Origin: DAIOEK01 sp964648485
GTDB taxonomy: Bacteria; Chloroflexota; Anaerolineae; Anaerolineales; Anaerolineaceae
DNA: 64,000 bases
Assembly: GCA_964648485.1 (NCBI GenBank)
Contig: CAZYOF010000004.1
Span: 124,001-188,000, forward strand
Reading direction: 5' to 3'
The translations under genes and the position numbers were made by a program. Positions 45,116 to 52,946 of this stretch are shown here, in pieces. A model generated the notes under the pieces. It saw nothing but the letters and a program-made list of their open reading frames with translations. It made no database searches and was not told the DNA's origin. How positions within the stretch are numbered: position 1 is the first letter of the stretch; the number at the start of each line of letters is the position of its first letter.

Positions 45116-45337
45116 ATGGCGGAAAAACAATGGGAGAAATTGGAAACTTGTTATTGTGCTCATGCTGATATGGATGTAAGTTTGGAAGTAGAAACGATAT
45201 ATCCAGCAGATGTCCTGGGTGATGTTCCTCGTTTAGGAGCACATCGCTGTTCAAATGCGGTTTTTTGCAATCAATTAAACCAGGGCTCCTGCATTTATGC
45301 AGGAACAAACCCGGACGTTGATCCATTTCAGGATTAA
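45116..45337 (+). CDS. Small Cys-rich protein, unknown function
   Basis: A 73-residue acidic protein with two cysteines near the start (ETCYCAHADMD) and three later (HRCSNAVFCNQLNQGSC), spaced like a zinc or iron ligand set, plus histidines beside them. AGGAGG at 45106-45111 gives an ideal start. It has no signal peptide or membrane helix. It follows the YkvA-like gene and ends just before a strong terminator, so it is real. I do not recognise the family. Confidence 0.75.
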   Translation: MAEKQWEKLETCYCAHADMDVSLEVETIYPADVLGDVPRLGAHRCSNAVFCNQLNQGSCIYAGTNPDVDPFQD

Positions 45338-45341
45338 TTAC

Positions 45342-45372
45342 AAAAACTGCTGGCAATCTACCAGCAGTTTTT
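45342..45372. terminator. Bidirectional intrinsic terminator
   Basis: A perfect 12-bp stem (AAAAACTGCTGG with CCAGCAGTTTTT) around a 7-base loop lies between convergent genes. The A-run on one side and T-run on the other let it stop transcripts from both the plus-strand small-protein pair and the minus-strand kbl operon. Confidence 0.93.
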
Positions 45373-45386
45373 GTAATAGTATTTCA

Positions 45387-46571
45387 TTAATGTATAACTT
45401 TCAATCTTCGACCAACATTACGGAAAATCTCCAATCCCTGGTCCAGATCATTCCGGCTGTGTGCGGCAGAAATCATTACTCTGATTCTGGCTTTGCCCTG
45501 AGGAACAGTAGGGAAGCCTAGAGCCATTGCAAAGACTCCTTGGTCAAACAATTCGGCGCTAAACTTTTTTGCCAATGTCACTTCCCCTAGCATGATGGGC
45601 GTGATAGGAGTAACGCTCACACCGGTATCAAAACCTGATTTTTTCATTTCACTTTTAAAGTAATCAGCATTTTGCCAGAGTTTATCTACGAGCTCGGTGG
45701 ATGTTGAAAGGATATCCACTGCGGCGATGCAGGCAGCCGTATCAGGAATGGTAAGCGCAGAGGAGAACAGGAAGGGCCGTCCACGTTGTCGAAGCCATTC
45801 GATAACCACCGGATTTCCGGCTATTACCCCGCCCATCACTCCAAATGCCTTGGATAAAGTACCAATTTCCACGTCCACTTTTCCATGAAGATTGAAATGG
45901 TCTACAATTCCACGTCCGCCTTTACCAATGACTCCTTCGCCATGTGCATCATCCACCATCAGGATGATGTCGTACCTGCTTGCGACATCATAAATCTTGT
46001 CAAGCGGGGCTATATCTCCATCCATAGAGAATACGCCATCGGTAATAATAACTGCTCTCCGGTAAGTTCCCTTGGCTTCCCTGATGACCTTTTCAAGGTC
46101 ATCTACATCACAGTGCGAATAGCGAATAATTTTTGCACCAGATAACCGGCTGCCATCAATAATGCTTGCGTGATTTAATTCATCGGAAAATATCACATCT
46201 TCCTTACCCACCAATGCAGGCAGCACAGCACCATTAGCGCAAAATCCAGATTGAAAAGTAATCGCACTCTCTACACCTTTAAATTCAGCCAGTTTTTGCT
46301 CAAGTTCTAGATGTAAACTATTGGTTCCCGCTATCGTTCGAACAGCACCGGGCCCAACACCAAATTTATGTATGGCTTCCTGTGCCGCGGCGGTTATCTT
46401 GGGATGATTTGCAAGACCCAAATAATTGTTCGAACAAAAATTGAGAACTTTTTTTCCATCTACTACCAACCAGGCTCCCTGAGGTGATTCGATAGTCCTG
46501 ATGCGGTTATACGATCCAGTTTCTTGTAGCTTATTCAGTTCTTCCTGAATCCATAGCAGTTTTTCGCTCAT
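45387..46571 (-). CDS. kbl: Glycine C-acetyltransferase (2-amino-3-ketobutyrate CoA ligase)
   Basis: A PLP enzyme of the alpha-oxoamine synthase family, 394 residues, close to the usual 395-400. It joins glycine and acetyl-CoA to 2-amino-3-oxobutyrate, or the reverse in threonine breakdown. Motifs: FCSNNYLGLANHP, the CoA/PLP region FQSGFCANGA, MVDDAHGEGV with the PLP Asp, and the PLP lysine in GTLSKAFGVMGG. The start is taken at minus-strand ATG 46571 (MSEKLLWIQEEL) behind GGGAG; the longer open frame upstream lies in the neighbouring gene. No threonine dehydrogenase gene is in the window. It could alternatively be an 8-amino-7-oxononanoate synthase-like enzyme, but the N-terminus fits Kbl. 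Confidence 0.92.
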   Translation of the reverse strand: MSEKLLWIQEELNKLQETGSYNRIRTIESPQGAWLVVDGKKVLNFCSNNYLGLANHPKITAAAQEAIHKFGVGPGAVRTIAGTNSLHLELEQKLAEFKGVESAITFQSGFCANGAVLPALVGKEDVIFSDELNHASIIDGSRLSGAKIIRYSHCDVDDLEKVIREAKGTYRRAVIITDGVFSMDGDIAPLDKIYDVASRYDIILMVDDAHGEGVIGKGGRGIVDHFNLHGKVDVEIGTLSKAFGVMGGVIAGNPVVIEWLRQRGRPFLFSSALTIPDTAACIAAVDILSTSTELVDKLWQNADYFKSEMKKSGFDTGVSVTPITPIMLGEVTLAKKFSAELFDQGVFAMALGFPTVPQGKARIRVMISAAHSRNDLDQGLEIFRNVGRRLKVIH

Positions 46572-48270
46572 AGTCTCCCTGATCTTTGCTCTTTTCTGAT
46601 TCGATCGGATTATTTTGTGCGGTACCGCCATTATACTCTTTCTTAACTTCTGCAAGGTAACCGACTTCAGCCAGTGATCTGAGGATAGAATCTTTGGTTC
46701 CAGTTTTAATAACGACCGCAGTAGGACCAAGCGGTTCACCTAAAAATCGGGCTGCCTGCGTATCACGGAGCTTATTTAGAACAATAGGTGAGCTCACCCT
46801 GAGAACTTCTACGGTTTCAATGATTGCTTCTGTACCGACATCTTCCCATCGCTCCAAAGCTCTGACAAGACTCGGGCGCATGGGTGTGGCGCTAAAACGT
46901 TGTAAAAGTTTTACCAGATGAGATGGATACAAACTCTGTTTCCGGGCAGCCGAGAGCGATTCGGGAGTGATCCTGTAAATATATACATCGGACTGACGCC
47001 CAATCCATTCACAAGTACGGGCAATCATATAGCGAACCCACCGTGGAGCTGCTGAAGGAACCATAAGCATGGTTGATTTCATGAAGGTGATTTTGCCAAG
47101 ATCACTCGGAAATGCCGGAGGAGGCGATCCAGCTAGGAGGTCCTGCCCTAATTCTGTAAGGCGGAAGAATATTTGGCTACCAGGCGTCTCATCGCGCCGT
47201 GTTTCTACTACATTCATCCAGAATAATGGACCTAGAATTAGAAAACGAAGGTAAGCACCTTCCACATCATCCCAGTGTTCAAAACCTTGCAAGTATTCCC
47301 CTGATGAACGGGATCGAACAAACCAGGTTGAGAAATTTCCATCTGGCCGCAAGAATTCTGAATTCTTCTCCTTAACTTCATTGCAAAAATCTTGAAGGCT
47401 GATCCATTCTTCTGTATGGAGATCCAGTACCATATTTAATGCAGCCGTTCTGGCTGCTAACGAATCATAAGACCAATTTCCCTCCATTCGTAATGCCGGC
47501 ACCAGTGCAAGTTCATAAATATCATTACTGGATCTCCAGGTCTGAAAAACTTCCAGAAAAGCTGCTTCGCGAGGTGCTTCAAGAAGTTGCCGGGCTTGTT
47601 CAGGTTGGAGAATCCCGTCACTGCTTACTAATCCCATAGAGCGCATCAGTTCACCCAGAAATGCGGAATATGGCGGCCGGATCAGTAAATGCTGATTCTG
47701 GTAAGGAGGAATATTCATTCTTAAGGCGGCGAGGGCAGTACACAAGTCGTCCAATAATCTGGTTGAATATGGCGGTTGGGGCGCCGGATCGACAGATTGC
47801 GATGTGGATGAAAAACTGGATCTTGAATACTTTCGTGTTGGTGGGGGTACCAATGCCAGCAGATCTTCAGGCGTATAAGCAAATTCTTGAGGGACAGCAC
47901 CCTGTTTGAGAAATGCGCGGGCAATCAGACTACGATAGAGTAATAATTCACTTGTAGATACCGGGTTGAGATGGGGTTGTTCTCGATCACGCCAGGCAGG
48001 GCCAAAATCTCTAACCTCACCATATTTTCTAGTAAAAACATTCCAAAGCATTTTTCCATGCTGTTTTTGTAAATCATGTAATGCCTGATGAGCTTCCTCA
48101 GGCAGACTGGCGTAGATTTCTTGAAATTTATCAATATCTGTCATCTGCTGGGATAATCGCGTTAGTTCTGAAACCGAATTATCATCAGGCTGGTCAATAT
48201 CCCATAAGTCGGCAATAATTTTTAAGAAACCAATATCCTGCCCTTCAAGGCTGTGAAGTAAATCTGGCAT
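46531..48270 (-). CDS. Helicase-associated (XPB/Ssl2 N-terminal-like) domain protein
   Basis: A 579-residue soluble protein. I see no Walker A or DEAD/DEAH motif, so it is not a helicase by itself. The run of winged-helix-like stretches (for example the segment around LLYRSLIARAF) and the C-terminal RYMIARTCEWIGRQSDVYIYR followed by ITPESLSAA resemble the helicase-associated domain found in XPB/Ssl2-type proteins and in stand-alone Chloroflexota and actinobacterial proteins. The start codon has AAGGAAA upstream. Its 3' end overlaps kbl by about 40 bases, suggesting an operon. A DNA-binding or repair-related role is only a guess. Confidence 0.6.
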   Translation of the reverse strand: MPDLLHSLEGQDIGFLKIIADLWDIDQPDDNSVSELTRLSQQMTDIDKFQEIYASLPEEAHQALHDLQKQHGKMLWNVFTRKYGEVRDFGPAWRDREQPHLNPVSTSELLLYRSLIARAFLKQGAVPQEFAYTPEDLLALVPPPTRKYSRSSFSSTSQSVDPAPQPPYSTRLLDDLCTALAALRMNIPPYQNQHLLIRPPYSAFLGELMRSMGLVSSDGILQPEQARQLLEAPREAAFLEVFQTWRSSNDIYELALVPALRMEGNWSYDSLAARTAALNMVLDLHTEEWISLQDFCNEVKEKNSEFLRPDGNFSTWFVRSRSSGEYLQGFEHWDDVEGAYLRFLILGPLFWMNVVETRRDETPGSQIFFRLTELGQDLLAGSPPPAFPSDLGKITFMKSTMLMVPSAAPRWVRYMIARTCEWIGRQSDVYIYRITPESLSAARKQSLYPSHLVKLLQRFSATPMRPSLVRALERWEDVGTEAIIETVEVLRVSSPIVLNKLRDTQAARFLGEPLGPTAVVIKTGTKDSILRSLAEVGYLAEVKKEYNGGTAQNNPIESEKSKDQGDYERKTAMDSGRTE

Positions 48271-48344
48271 TATAAATTTCCTTAAAAGATATATTTAATG
48301 ATCAACTAAAAGTGATTCTGCAGAATGTCCGGTTTGTCATTAGG

Positions 48345-48415
48345 AAGGAATATGCTTCTGACATTCGTGAAACCAATAAATTAAAAGGCTTAAATTTATT
48401 TGAGAAATATTCCTT
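48345..48415. repeat. Inverted repeat in the gap between two minus-strand genes
   Basis: AAGGAATAT at 48345-48353 and ATATTCCTT at 48407-48415 (extendable by two further pairs including a wobble) bracket 53 AT-rich bases. A second pair, GAATGTC and GACATTC, lies within the same 177-base gap. It could be an operator for the downstream minus-strand operon; no sharp terminator is seen for the lipid-kinase gene. Confidence 0.3.
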
Positions 48416-48447
48416 TCAGCCTTTCACATACTTATATCAGTGTATTT

Positions 48448-49362
48448 CTATCTTACCACTTGAATTGCGTTTTGAATCATCTCGATTGATAAGAAATTGC
48501 AACTTTTTTCTGGCGTTGCATAAATTTCACCATCCGCATGGACAAACAACGGCCGGTCTGAGTTTAATTCCAATTTGCAAAACTTACCCAAATGGCAGTC
48601 TTTCATTTTTTCATGTGTTCCATTGAGAACCTCAGGCAGGATGCGTAGCATGCGCACCCTGTTGACATGATCTACCATCAAATAATCCAAAATACCGTCA
48701 TCAGGTCTGGAATCTGGAGTTACGTGGAATCCACCGCCTTCCCTTTTCCCATTCATGAGCACTAATAAAAGTAAATCCTTGTCAATTACTCGCCCATCAA
48801 TTTTCATATTCAATTTGAATGGTTCATACTGAAACAGAATCGTTTGTAATACCGCTATAAGATAAACACCAAATCCTTGCACAATGGGGACTTTGCGCGA
48901 TTTTATGGTTACGATTGTGTCAAAACCAATTCCAATTGCATTTGCCCAGAACACTTCCCTTCCTGATCCATCCCGGACAATACCTACATCCACTGGGTTT
49001 GCAGTACCCGAATATACCTGGCGGACAGCTTTCTCTGGAGATGTAGTTATGCCGCATGCATGAGCGAAATCGTTACCCGAACCGACCGGCACAATCCCCA
49101 TCTTGGGACGTTTGTTTTCTGGAACTTGCATTAATCCATTTAATACCTCATGCATCGTGCCATCACCCCCCATGGCAACGACCACTTCGTAACCATCTTC
49201 TGCTGCCTGTTTGGCAAGCTCGGTAGCATGAGTAGGATAATCTGTGCCTGTCCAGTCTGCCCCTCCGAGTTCATGAACATTAGCTCTGAGTGTAGATGCA
49301 ATAGATTTGGCTCTACCCAGATTTGCACTTGGATTAAAAATCAATTTAACACGTTGGGGCAT
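48448..49362 (-). CDS. Diacylglycerol/lipid kinase (DagK/YegS/BmrU family)
   Basis: A 304-residue lipid kinase that phosphorylates diacylglycerol or a related lipid with ATP at the membrane. MPQRVKLIFNPSANLGRA opens the catalytic domain with the NPxA motif. VVVAMGGDGTMHEVLNGL carries the GGDGT nucleotide loop, and GIVPVGSGNDFAHACGI the second conserved loop. The C-terminal domain has DDGILDYLMVD. Tandem ATGs lie at 49368 and 49362; GGAG spacing favours 49362. It is transcribed away from the pfkA gene and may help recycle diacylglycerol freed by phosphoglycerol-type transfer. Confidence 0.9.
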   Translation of the reverse strand: MPQRVKLIFNPSANLGRAKSIASTLRANVHELGGADWTGTDYPTHATELAKQAAEDGYEVVVAMGGDGTMHEVLNGLMQVPENKRPKMGIVPVGSGNDFAHACGITTSPEKAVRQVYSGTANPVDVGIVRDGSGREVFWANAIGIGFDTIVTIKSRKVPIVQGFGVYLIAVLQTILFQYEPFKLNMKIDGRVIDKDLLLLVLMNGKREGGGFHVTPDSRPDDGILDYLMVDHVNRVRMLRILPEVLNGTHEKMKDCHLGKFCKLELNSDRPLFVHADGEIYATPEKSCNFLSIEMIQNAIQVVR

Positions 49363-49481
49363 TCTCATTCTCCAGTTAGTATCAGAATATATTAATCCTT
49401 AACCCAGATATCTCATGCTGGTTCTGATTTATATCCAACATGATTATATAATCAATATATTCCTTGTCTCTGGAGGCAAAG

Positions 49482-50564
49482 ATGAAAAAGTTGGCTGTAT
49501 TAACAGGTGGTGGAGATGCCCCCGGTCTAAATGCAGTAATTCGTGCGGTGGTTAAGACCGCCATGCTGCAATATCATACCGAAGTATTGGGGGTGAGAGA
49601 TGGATTCGATGGCTTTGTGGAAGATGATGGTGTTTATCCACTCGATCAAAAAGCGGTTCATGGGATTTTACCCAGGGGTGGAACGATTCTTGGCACAGCC
49701 AACCGGGGTAATCCTTTTGCGAGAAAAATCATTATTGAAGGTAAGGAAGAAGTCGAAGACATCTCTGGTAAGATAATTGACCGAATCCACTCGCTCGATC
49801 TGGATGGACTGGTAGTCATTGGTGGGGATGGAACTTTGAAAATTGCTTACGAGCTTTCTCAGTTAGGTGTGCCTGTAGTCGGTGTGCCTAAGACAATTGA
49901 TAACGATGTTGCAGGAACAGAGTTATCTTTCGGATTTGACACAGCTTTAAATACAGCCATGGATGCGTTGGATAAGCTTCATACCACAGCTGAAGCTCAT
50001 CATAGAATTATGGTGTTGGAGCTAATGGGGCGGGATGCAGGTTTCATCACATTAAATGCCGGGCTTGCTGGTGGTGCGGATGTGATATTAATTCCTGAAA
50101 TTCCATTCCAGATAAAATCTGTTTGTGAAAAGATAATGGAAAGAAGAAATGAGGGTACAAAGTTTAGCATCATCGCTGTGGCTGAAGGTGCGCATCCAGT
50201 GGATGGTGAGAAATTTTATGCTATTGACGGGGACGAGGTATCTGTTCCACGCCTGGGCGGGGTGGGAGAGTTTGTCGCTCAGGCTGTGATGAAGTTGACT
50301 GGTCTGGAAACCCGTTTGACTGTACTTGGTCATCTACAGCGCGGTGGTAGCCCGACTGCTTTTGATCGCTGGCTTGCAACCAGGTATGGATCTGCTGCTG
50401 TTCGCTTGTGTGCACAAAATAAGTTTGGAAGAATGGTGTCATTACAGAATGGTGCAGTTAAGGATATTGCACTGGTTGAAACCGTTACCAATAGCAAACG
50501 GGTTTGGTTGGAAGGGGACGCCATATTAACAGCCAGGAGTATAGGCATTAGTTTTGGTGATTAA
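49482..50564 (+). CDS. pfkA: 6-phosphofructokinase
   Basis: A 360-residue PFK phosphorylating fructose 6-phosphate. The start is ATG 49482 (MKKLAVLTGGGDAPGLNAV), with GGAGG five bases upstream. Key motifs: GGGDAPGLN, VVIGGDGTLKIAYEL, PKTIDNDVAGTE with the catalytic TIDND, MGRDAGF and GHLQRGG. The phosphoryl-donor positions read Gly (GGDGT, ATP-type) and Lys (PKTID, often PPi-type), so the donor, ATP or PPi, is not settled by sequence. A 12-base palindrome (GATTATATAATC) containing TATAAT lies 28 bases before the ATG and may be the -10 region. Confidence 0.92.
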   Translation: MKKLAVLTGGGDAPGLNAVIRAVVKTAMLQYHTEVLGVRDGFDGFVEDDGVYPLDQKAVHGILPRGGTILGTANRGNPFARKIIIEGKEEVEDISGKIIDRIHSLDLDGLVVIGGDGTLKIAYELSQLGVPVVGVPKTIDNDVAGTELSFGFDTALNTAMDALDKLHTTAEAHHRIMVLELMGRDAGFITLNAGLAGGADVILIPEIPFQIKSVCEKIMERRNEGTKFSIIAVAEGAHPVDGEKFYAIDGDEVSVPRLGGVGEFVAQAVMKLTGLETRLTVLGHLQRGGSPTAFDRWLATRYGSAAVRLCAQNKFGRMVSLQNGAVKDIALVETVTNSKRVWLEGDAILTARSIGISFGD

Positions 50565-50575
50565 TAAAGTGAAAA

Positions 50576-50593
50576 CGCCGCCTGATGGCGGCG
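50576..50593 (-). terminator. GC-rich hairpin terminator facing the minus strand
   Basis: The CGCCGCC and GGCGGCG arms form a 7-bp perfect stem around a 4-base loop. Read on the minus strand it is followed by TTTTC, fitting an end for the small minus-strand unit. On the plus strand the following CTTTCC is a poorer T-run but may also slow transcription leaving pfkA. Confidence 0.65.
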
Positions 50594-50599
50594 CTTTCC

Positions 50600-50648
50600 G
50601 CGCTGCGGATCCCAATTCATTCGACTTTGAGGAGGGATGCCGCAGCGC
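50600..50648 (+). terminator. Intrinsic terminator-like hairpin after pfkA
   Basis: GCGCTGCGG pairs with CCGCAGCGC and, past a one-base bulge, ATCCC with GGGAT; the loop is 20 bases. On the plus strand TTTT follows directly. On the minus strand the same stem would form inside the small ORF, overlapping its codons 10-18. Confidence 0.6.
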
Positions 50649-50676
50649 TTTTACGGGAACTATGACTATCGTTCAT
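50617..50676 (-). CDS. Candidate 19-residue small protein / small RNA unit
   Basis: On the minus strand ATG at 50676 opens MNDSHSSRKSAAASLLKVE, ending at TGA 50617. A perfect GAGGAGGT stands ten bases before the ATG. A promoter-like pair lies further upstream on the same strand and a GC hairpin with TTTT follows. The unit would thus be about 150 nt long and independent of both flanking genes. CCTCCTC in codons 14-16 is complementary to the Shine-Dalgarno, so the RNA could fold on itself to hide its start. The peptide is Ser/Ala/Lys-rich and matches no family I know. It may be a leader peptide, a small RNA or chance. Confidence 0.4.
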   Translation of the reverse strand: MNDSHSSRKSAAASLLKVE

Positions 50677-50723
50677 TGTAGGCACCACCTCCTCGTCGAT
50701 GGGATGGCGAGAATTACATGGAT

Positions 50724-50751
50724 AGTATAGCATCAATGATTCTATGCGCAA
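50724..50751 (-). promoter_or_regulatory. Possible sigma-70 promoter of the small minus-strand unit
   Basis: Minus-strand TATACT (50724-50729) lies 16 bases after TTGCGC (50746-50751). The -10 box is good and the -35 box weak. Transcription would begin near 50717, about 40 bases before the small ORF. Confidence 0.4.
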
Positions 50752-50798
50752 ATTAATGAGTAATAAATTTCACCGCAAATATTGATTTCCCTTCTTAA

Positions 50799-50827
50799 TT
50801 GACGCTCCACCATAGCGCATGTATAAT
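50799..50827 (+). promoter_or_regulatory. Strong sigma-70-type promoter for the DUF4388-GTPase operon
   Basis: TTGACG (50799-50804), a 17-base spacer and perfect TATAAT (50822-50827). The expected start of transcription, near 50834, is about 30 bases before the ATG at 50865. This is one of the best promoter matches in the window. Confidence 0.85.
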
Positions 50828-50864
50828 TCCACCAACGATAGTGATCTCCAATTGAGCAGAGGCT

Positions 50865-51680
50865 ATGGCATTACAGGGGAATTTACGAGATTTTTCCATA
50901 ACGCAACTCCTTAATTTGATCAATATTGCCTGTAAAACGGGCATGCTGATCATCGAGGGGCCGACGGAAGTTGCTCAACTGGCTTTCCGGGAAGGAAAAC
51001 TATCTTATGCTCAAATCGGACAGGATGACAGCAGCCTGCCTACGGTTCTATCTGCAACTAAGAAAATCACATCACAGCAAGCTGCATCACTGAAAGCAAG
51101 AGCTGTCCAAATGACTGACAAAGAACTGGGGTTGTTATTAATTAACGCCGGATTCTTTAGTCAGGATGTAATTCTCGTTTGTATTCAGGAATACTATCTC
51201 GATCTGGTCCGCCGTCTTTTTACCTGGGTGGAAGGTTATTTCCATTTTGAAGCTGATAATACGCCAGCTGATGGGAAAATACTTGTTCGTGTAGACCTGG
51301 AAAACCTGATCATTGAAGGCGCCCGCCAGCTAAAAGAGATGGTCCAGCTGCAGGAAGAGATCCCAAGCCTGGATATGGCATTAAAGTTTACAGATCGCCC
51401 AGGTGCCAATCTACGTAATATCAACTTGAATGTTGAAGAATGGCGTGTTGTTTCTTTTATTAATCCCAAGAATTCCATCCGTCAGATAGCAAGAACAACT
51501 AAAATGGATGATTTACAGATCAGACGGGTGGTATATAGCCTTCTACAAGCGGGATTGATCGAAATAGTCCGTCCGGTAAGCTCGACCGGACCCATTGGGC
51601 GCAGTCAGTTCCCAACACAGAACCGTGAGGAGCAAAAATCTCTCATGAATCGTCTGATAAACAGGATCAAGTCGTTATAA
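50865..51680 (+). CDS. DUF4388 (PATAN-type) domain protein
   Basis: A 271-residue cytoplasmic protein. Residues 1-100 form the DUF4388 domain: MALQGNLRDFSITQLLNLIN is its typical opening, followed by KTGMLIIEG and LAFREGKLSYAQIG. The middle part repeats the fold partly (LVRRLFTWVEGYFHFE). The C-terminal 70 residues, with IRQIARTTKMDDLQIRRVVY, look like a winged helix. Such proteins occur with small GTPases and gliding or sensory systems. It is the first gene of a three-gene operon; a scaffold or signal-input role for the GTPase is inferred. Confidence 0.85.
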   Translation: MALQGNLRDFSITQLLNLINIACKTGMLIIEGPTEVAQLAFREGKLSYAQIGQDDSSLPTVLSATKKITSQQAASLKARAVQMTDKELGLLLINAGFFSQDVILVCIQEYYLDLVRRLFTWVEGYFHFEADNTPADGKILVRVDLENLIIEGARQLKEMVQLQEEIPSLDMALKFTDRPGANLRNINLNVEEWRVVSFINPKNSIRQIARTTKMDDLQIRRVVYSLLQAGLIEIVRPVSSTGPIGRSQFPTQNREEQKSLMNRLINRIKSL

Positions 51681-51703
51681 TCAGTGAGTGAGGACGTTGC
51701 AAA

Positions 51704-52249
51704 ATGCAAACCGTCAAAATGGTAGTGACCGGACCTTTCAATTCAGGAAAAACAGAGCTCATCAGTTCTGTTAGTGAAATTGACGTTGTTTCTACTGAAA
51801 AGAAAGTATCTCTGGAAAGCGAACAGATAAAAGAAACCACCACCGTCGCAATGGATTTTGGCCGGATTACAGTTGATGAAGACCTGGTTCTTTATCTGTT
51901 TGGTACCCCTGGTCAAAAACGGTTTGATTTTATGTGGGAAATTCTCTCAGAGGGCATGCTTGGTTTTATTGTTATGGTCGATAGTACCCGTCCAGAGACT
52001 TTCCGCGAAGCACGATCAATTTTAGAAACATTCAGAGCATATGCTCCGACCCCGTACATCGTTGCTGCCAATAAACAAGATAGACCAGATGCTTGGGATG
52101 TAGAAGATGTCAGGCATGCTCTCCGTCTGGATCCGAGTGTGAAATTGTTGCCATGTGTAGCTGTTGATAAAGAATCAGTAAAATCTGTACTCCTTGAACT
52201 ACTTTACAGCATTTTGATGGAAATGGAGAAAGACCAGCCTGAAGGCTAA
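51704..52249 (+). CDS. Ras-like small GTPase (MglA/Arf-like)
   Basis: A 181-residue single-domain GTPase. P-loop VTGPFNSGKTELI at residues 8-20, switch-type threonines in ETTTVAMDFG (about 45-54), switch II FGTPGQKRFDF near 67-77, NKQD for guanine specificity near 128-131 and CVAVDKES for the SAK-like region. It lacks the usual alanine in SAK. The family in bacteria partners with roadblock or DUF4388 proteins in polarity and motility control. The gene begins 23 bases after the DUF4388 gene. A role as a molecular switch is firm; its process is unknown. Confidence 0.9.
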   Translation: MQTVKMVVTGPFNSGKTELISSVSEIDVVSTEKKVSLESEQIKETTTVAMDFGRITVDEDLVLYLFGTPGQKRFDFMWEILSEGMLGFIVMVDSTRPETFREARSILETFRAYAPTPYIVAANKQDRPDAWDVEDVRHALRLDPSVKLLPCVAVDKESVKSVLLELLYSILMEMEKDQPEG

Positions 52250-52297
52250 TTGCCTGATGGTACAATTCCGTCATCATGGTTACACAGAGGTTTTCCT

Positions 52298-52882
52298 TTG
52301 TCTGATATTCTGAATGACATTGTTCATCCCCTCCGCAAAGATCAAGTGGAGGGATTGATTCGTTACTCGATAAGTGAGATTTTGGGGGAGGAAGTAACCG
52401 AAAGATTAATCCACGATATTTCCACATTTTCATTAATTGAATTAAGACAAGAATGTAAAACGATGTATGGAGAAATCAGTGGGAACGGATTAATGATTAG
52501 GATGGGAAGAGCTTTTTTTAGAAAAATGGTTCTTGCAGATAATGAGGATTCACCTCTGTATCATCCGCTATTTCGTTTTCAGGGGCTGAGTAAAAAAATT
52601 CCTGCCGGGCTTTCGATTTTAGCAAGAATATTGGGAAATCTCTCCGGTAAGAGCGTGAGAATATTTCCGAGTGAAGAAGGATATTATTGGGAGATTGATG
52701 GCTGTTCAGAATTTTCTACATTGGAGCCAGATAATGCAGGTTGTCCTTTTCAGTTGGGTGTGCTGCAGGAATTTATGAGCTGGTTGGGCAGTGGGAAAAT
52801 GTACAGGGTGGATCAATGTCCAAATACTGCTTTGAATGAAACGAAATTACGGATTAATATACACACCCAGGCTGTCGAGTAG
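52298..52882 (+). CDS. Conserved protein of unknown function in the GTPase operon
   Basis: About 194 residues if it starts at TTG 52298, which has AGAGG seven bases upstream; a TTG at 52250 just after the GTPase stop is possible. I do not recognise the family with certainty. The segment GLSILARILGNLSGKSVRIF and later EEGYYWEIDGCSEF vaguely recall the 4-vinyl-reductase/heme-NO-binding type of ligand domain. There is no membrane helix or signal peptide. Its place behind the DUF4388 and GTPase genes suggests a third part of that signalling unit. Confidence 0.65.
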   Translation: MSDILNDIVHPLRKDQVEGLIRYSISEILGEEVTERLIHDISTFSLIELRQECKTMYGEISGNGLMIRMGRAFFRKMVLADNEDSPLYHPLFRFQGLSKKIPAGLSILARILGNLSGKSVRIFPSEEGYYWEIDGCSEFSTLEPDNAGCPFQLGVLQEFMSWLGSGKMYRVDQCPNTALNETKLRINIHTQAVE

Positions 52883-52902
52883 TATTAACACTCAACATCC
52901 TA

Positions 52903-52931
52903 TTGACATATTCCATTTGCACGCTTAACAT
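52903..52931 (+). promoter_or_regulatory. Promoter of the thiamine operon
   Basis: Perfect TTGACA (52903-52908), a 17-base spacer and TAACAT (52926-52931). Transcription would start around 52938, just before the TPP aptamer, so the riboswitch is at the very 5' end of the mRNA. Confidence 0.8.
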
Positions 52932-52946
52932 TAAATTAGAAATTTG

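Larger units (their letters stand above)
50565..50864. other. 300-base intergenic region with hairpins, a small minus-strand unit and a plus-strand promoter
   Basis: From left to right: a GC-rich 7-bp hairpin (50576-50593), a larger bulged hairpin (50600-50648) followed by TTTT on the plus strand, the complement of a 19-codon ORF (50617-50676) with its Shine-Dalgarno, a minus-strand promoter-like pair, and the plus-strand promoter of the DUF4388 gene. Both hairpins could end pfkA transcription. The leftmost one has the better T-run on the minus strand. Confidence 0.7.
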
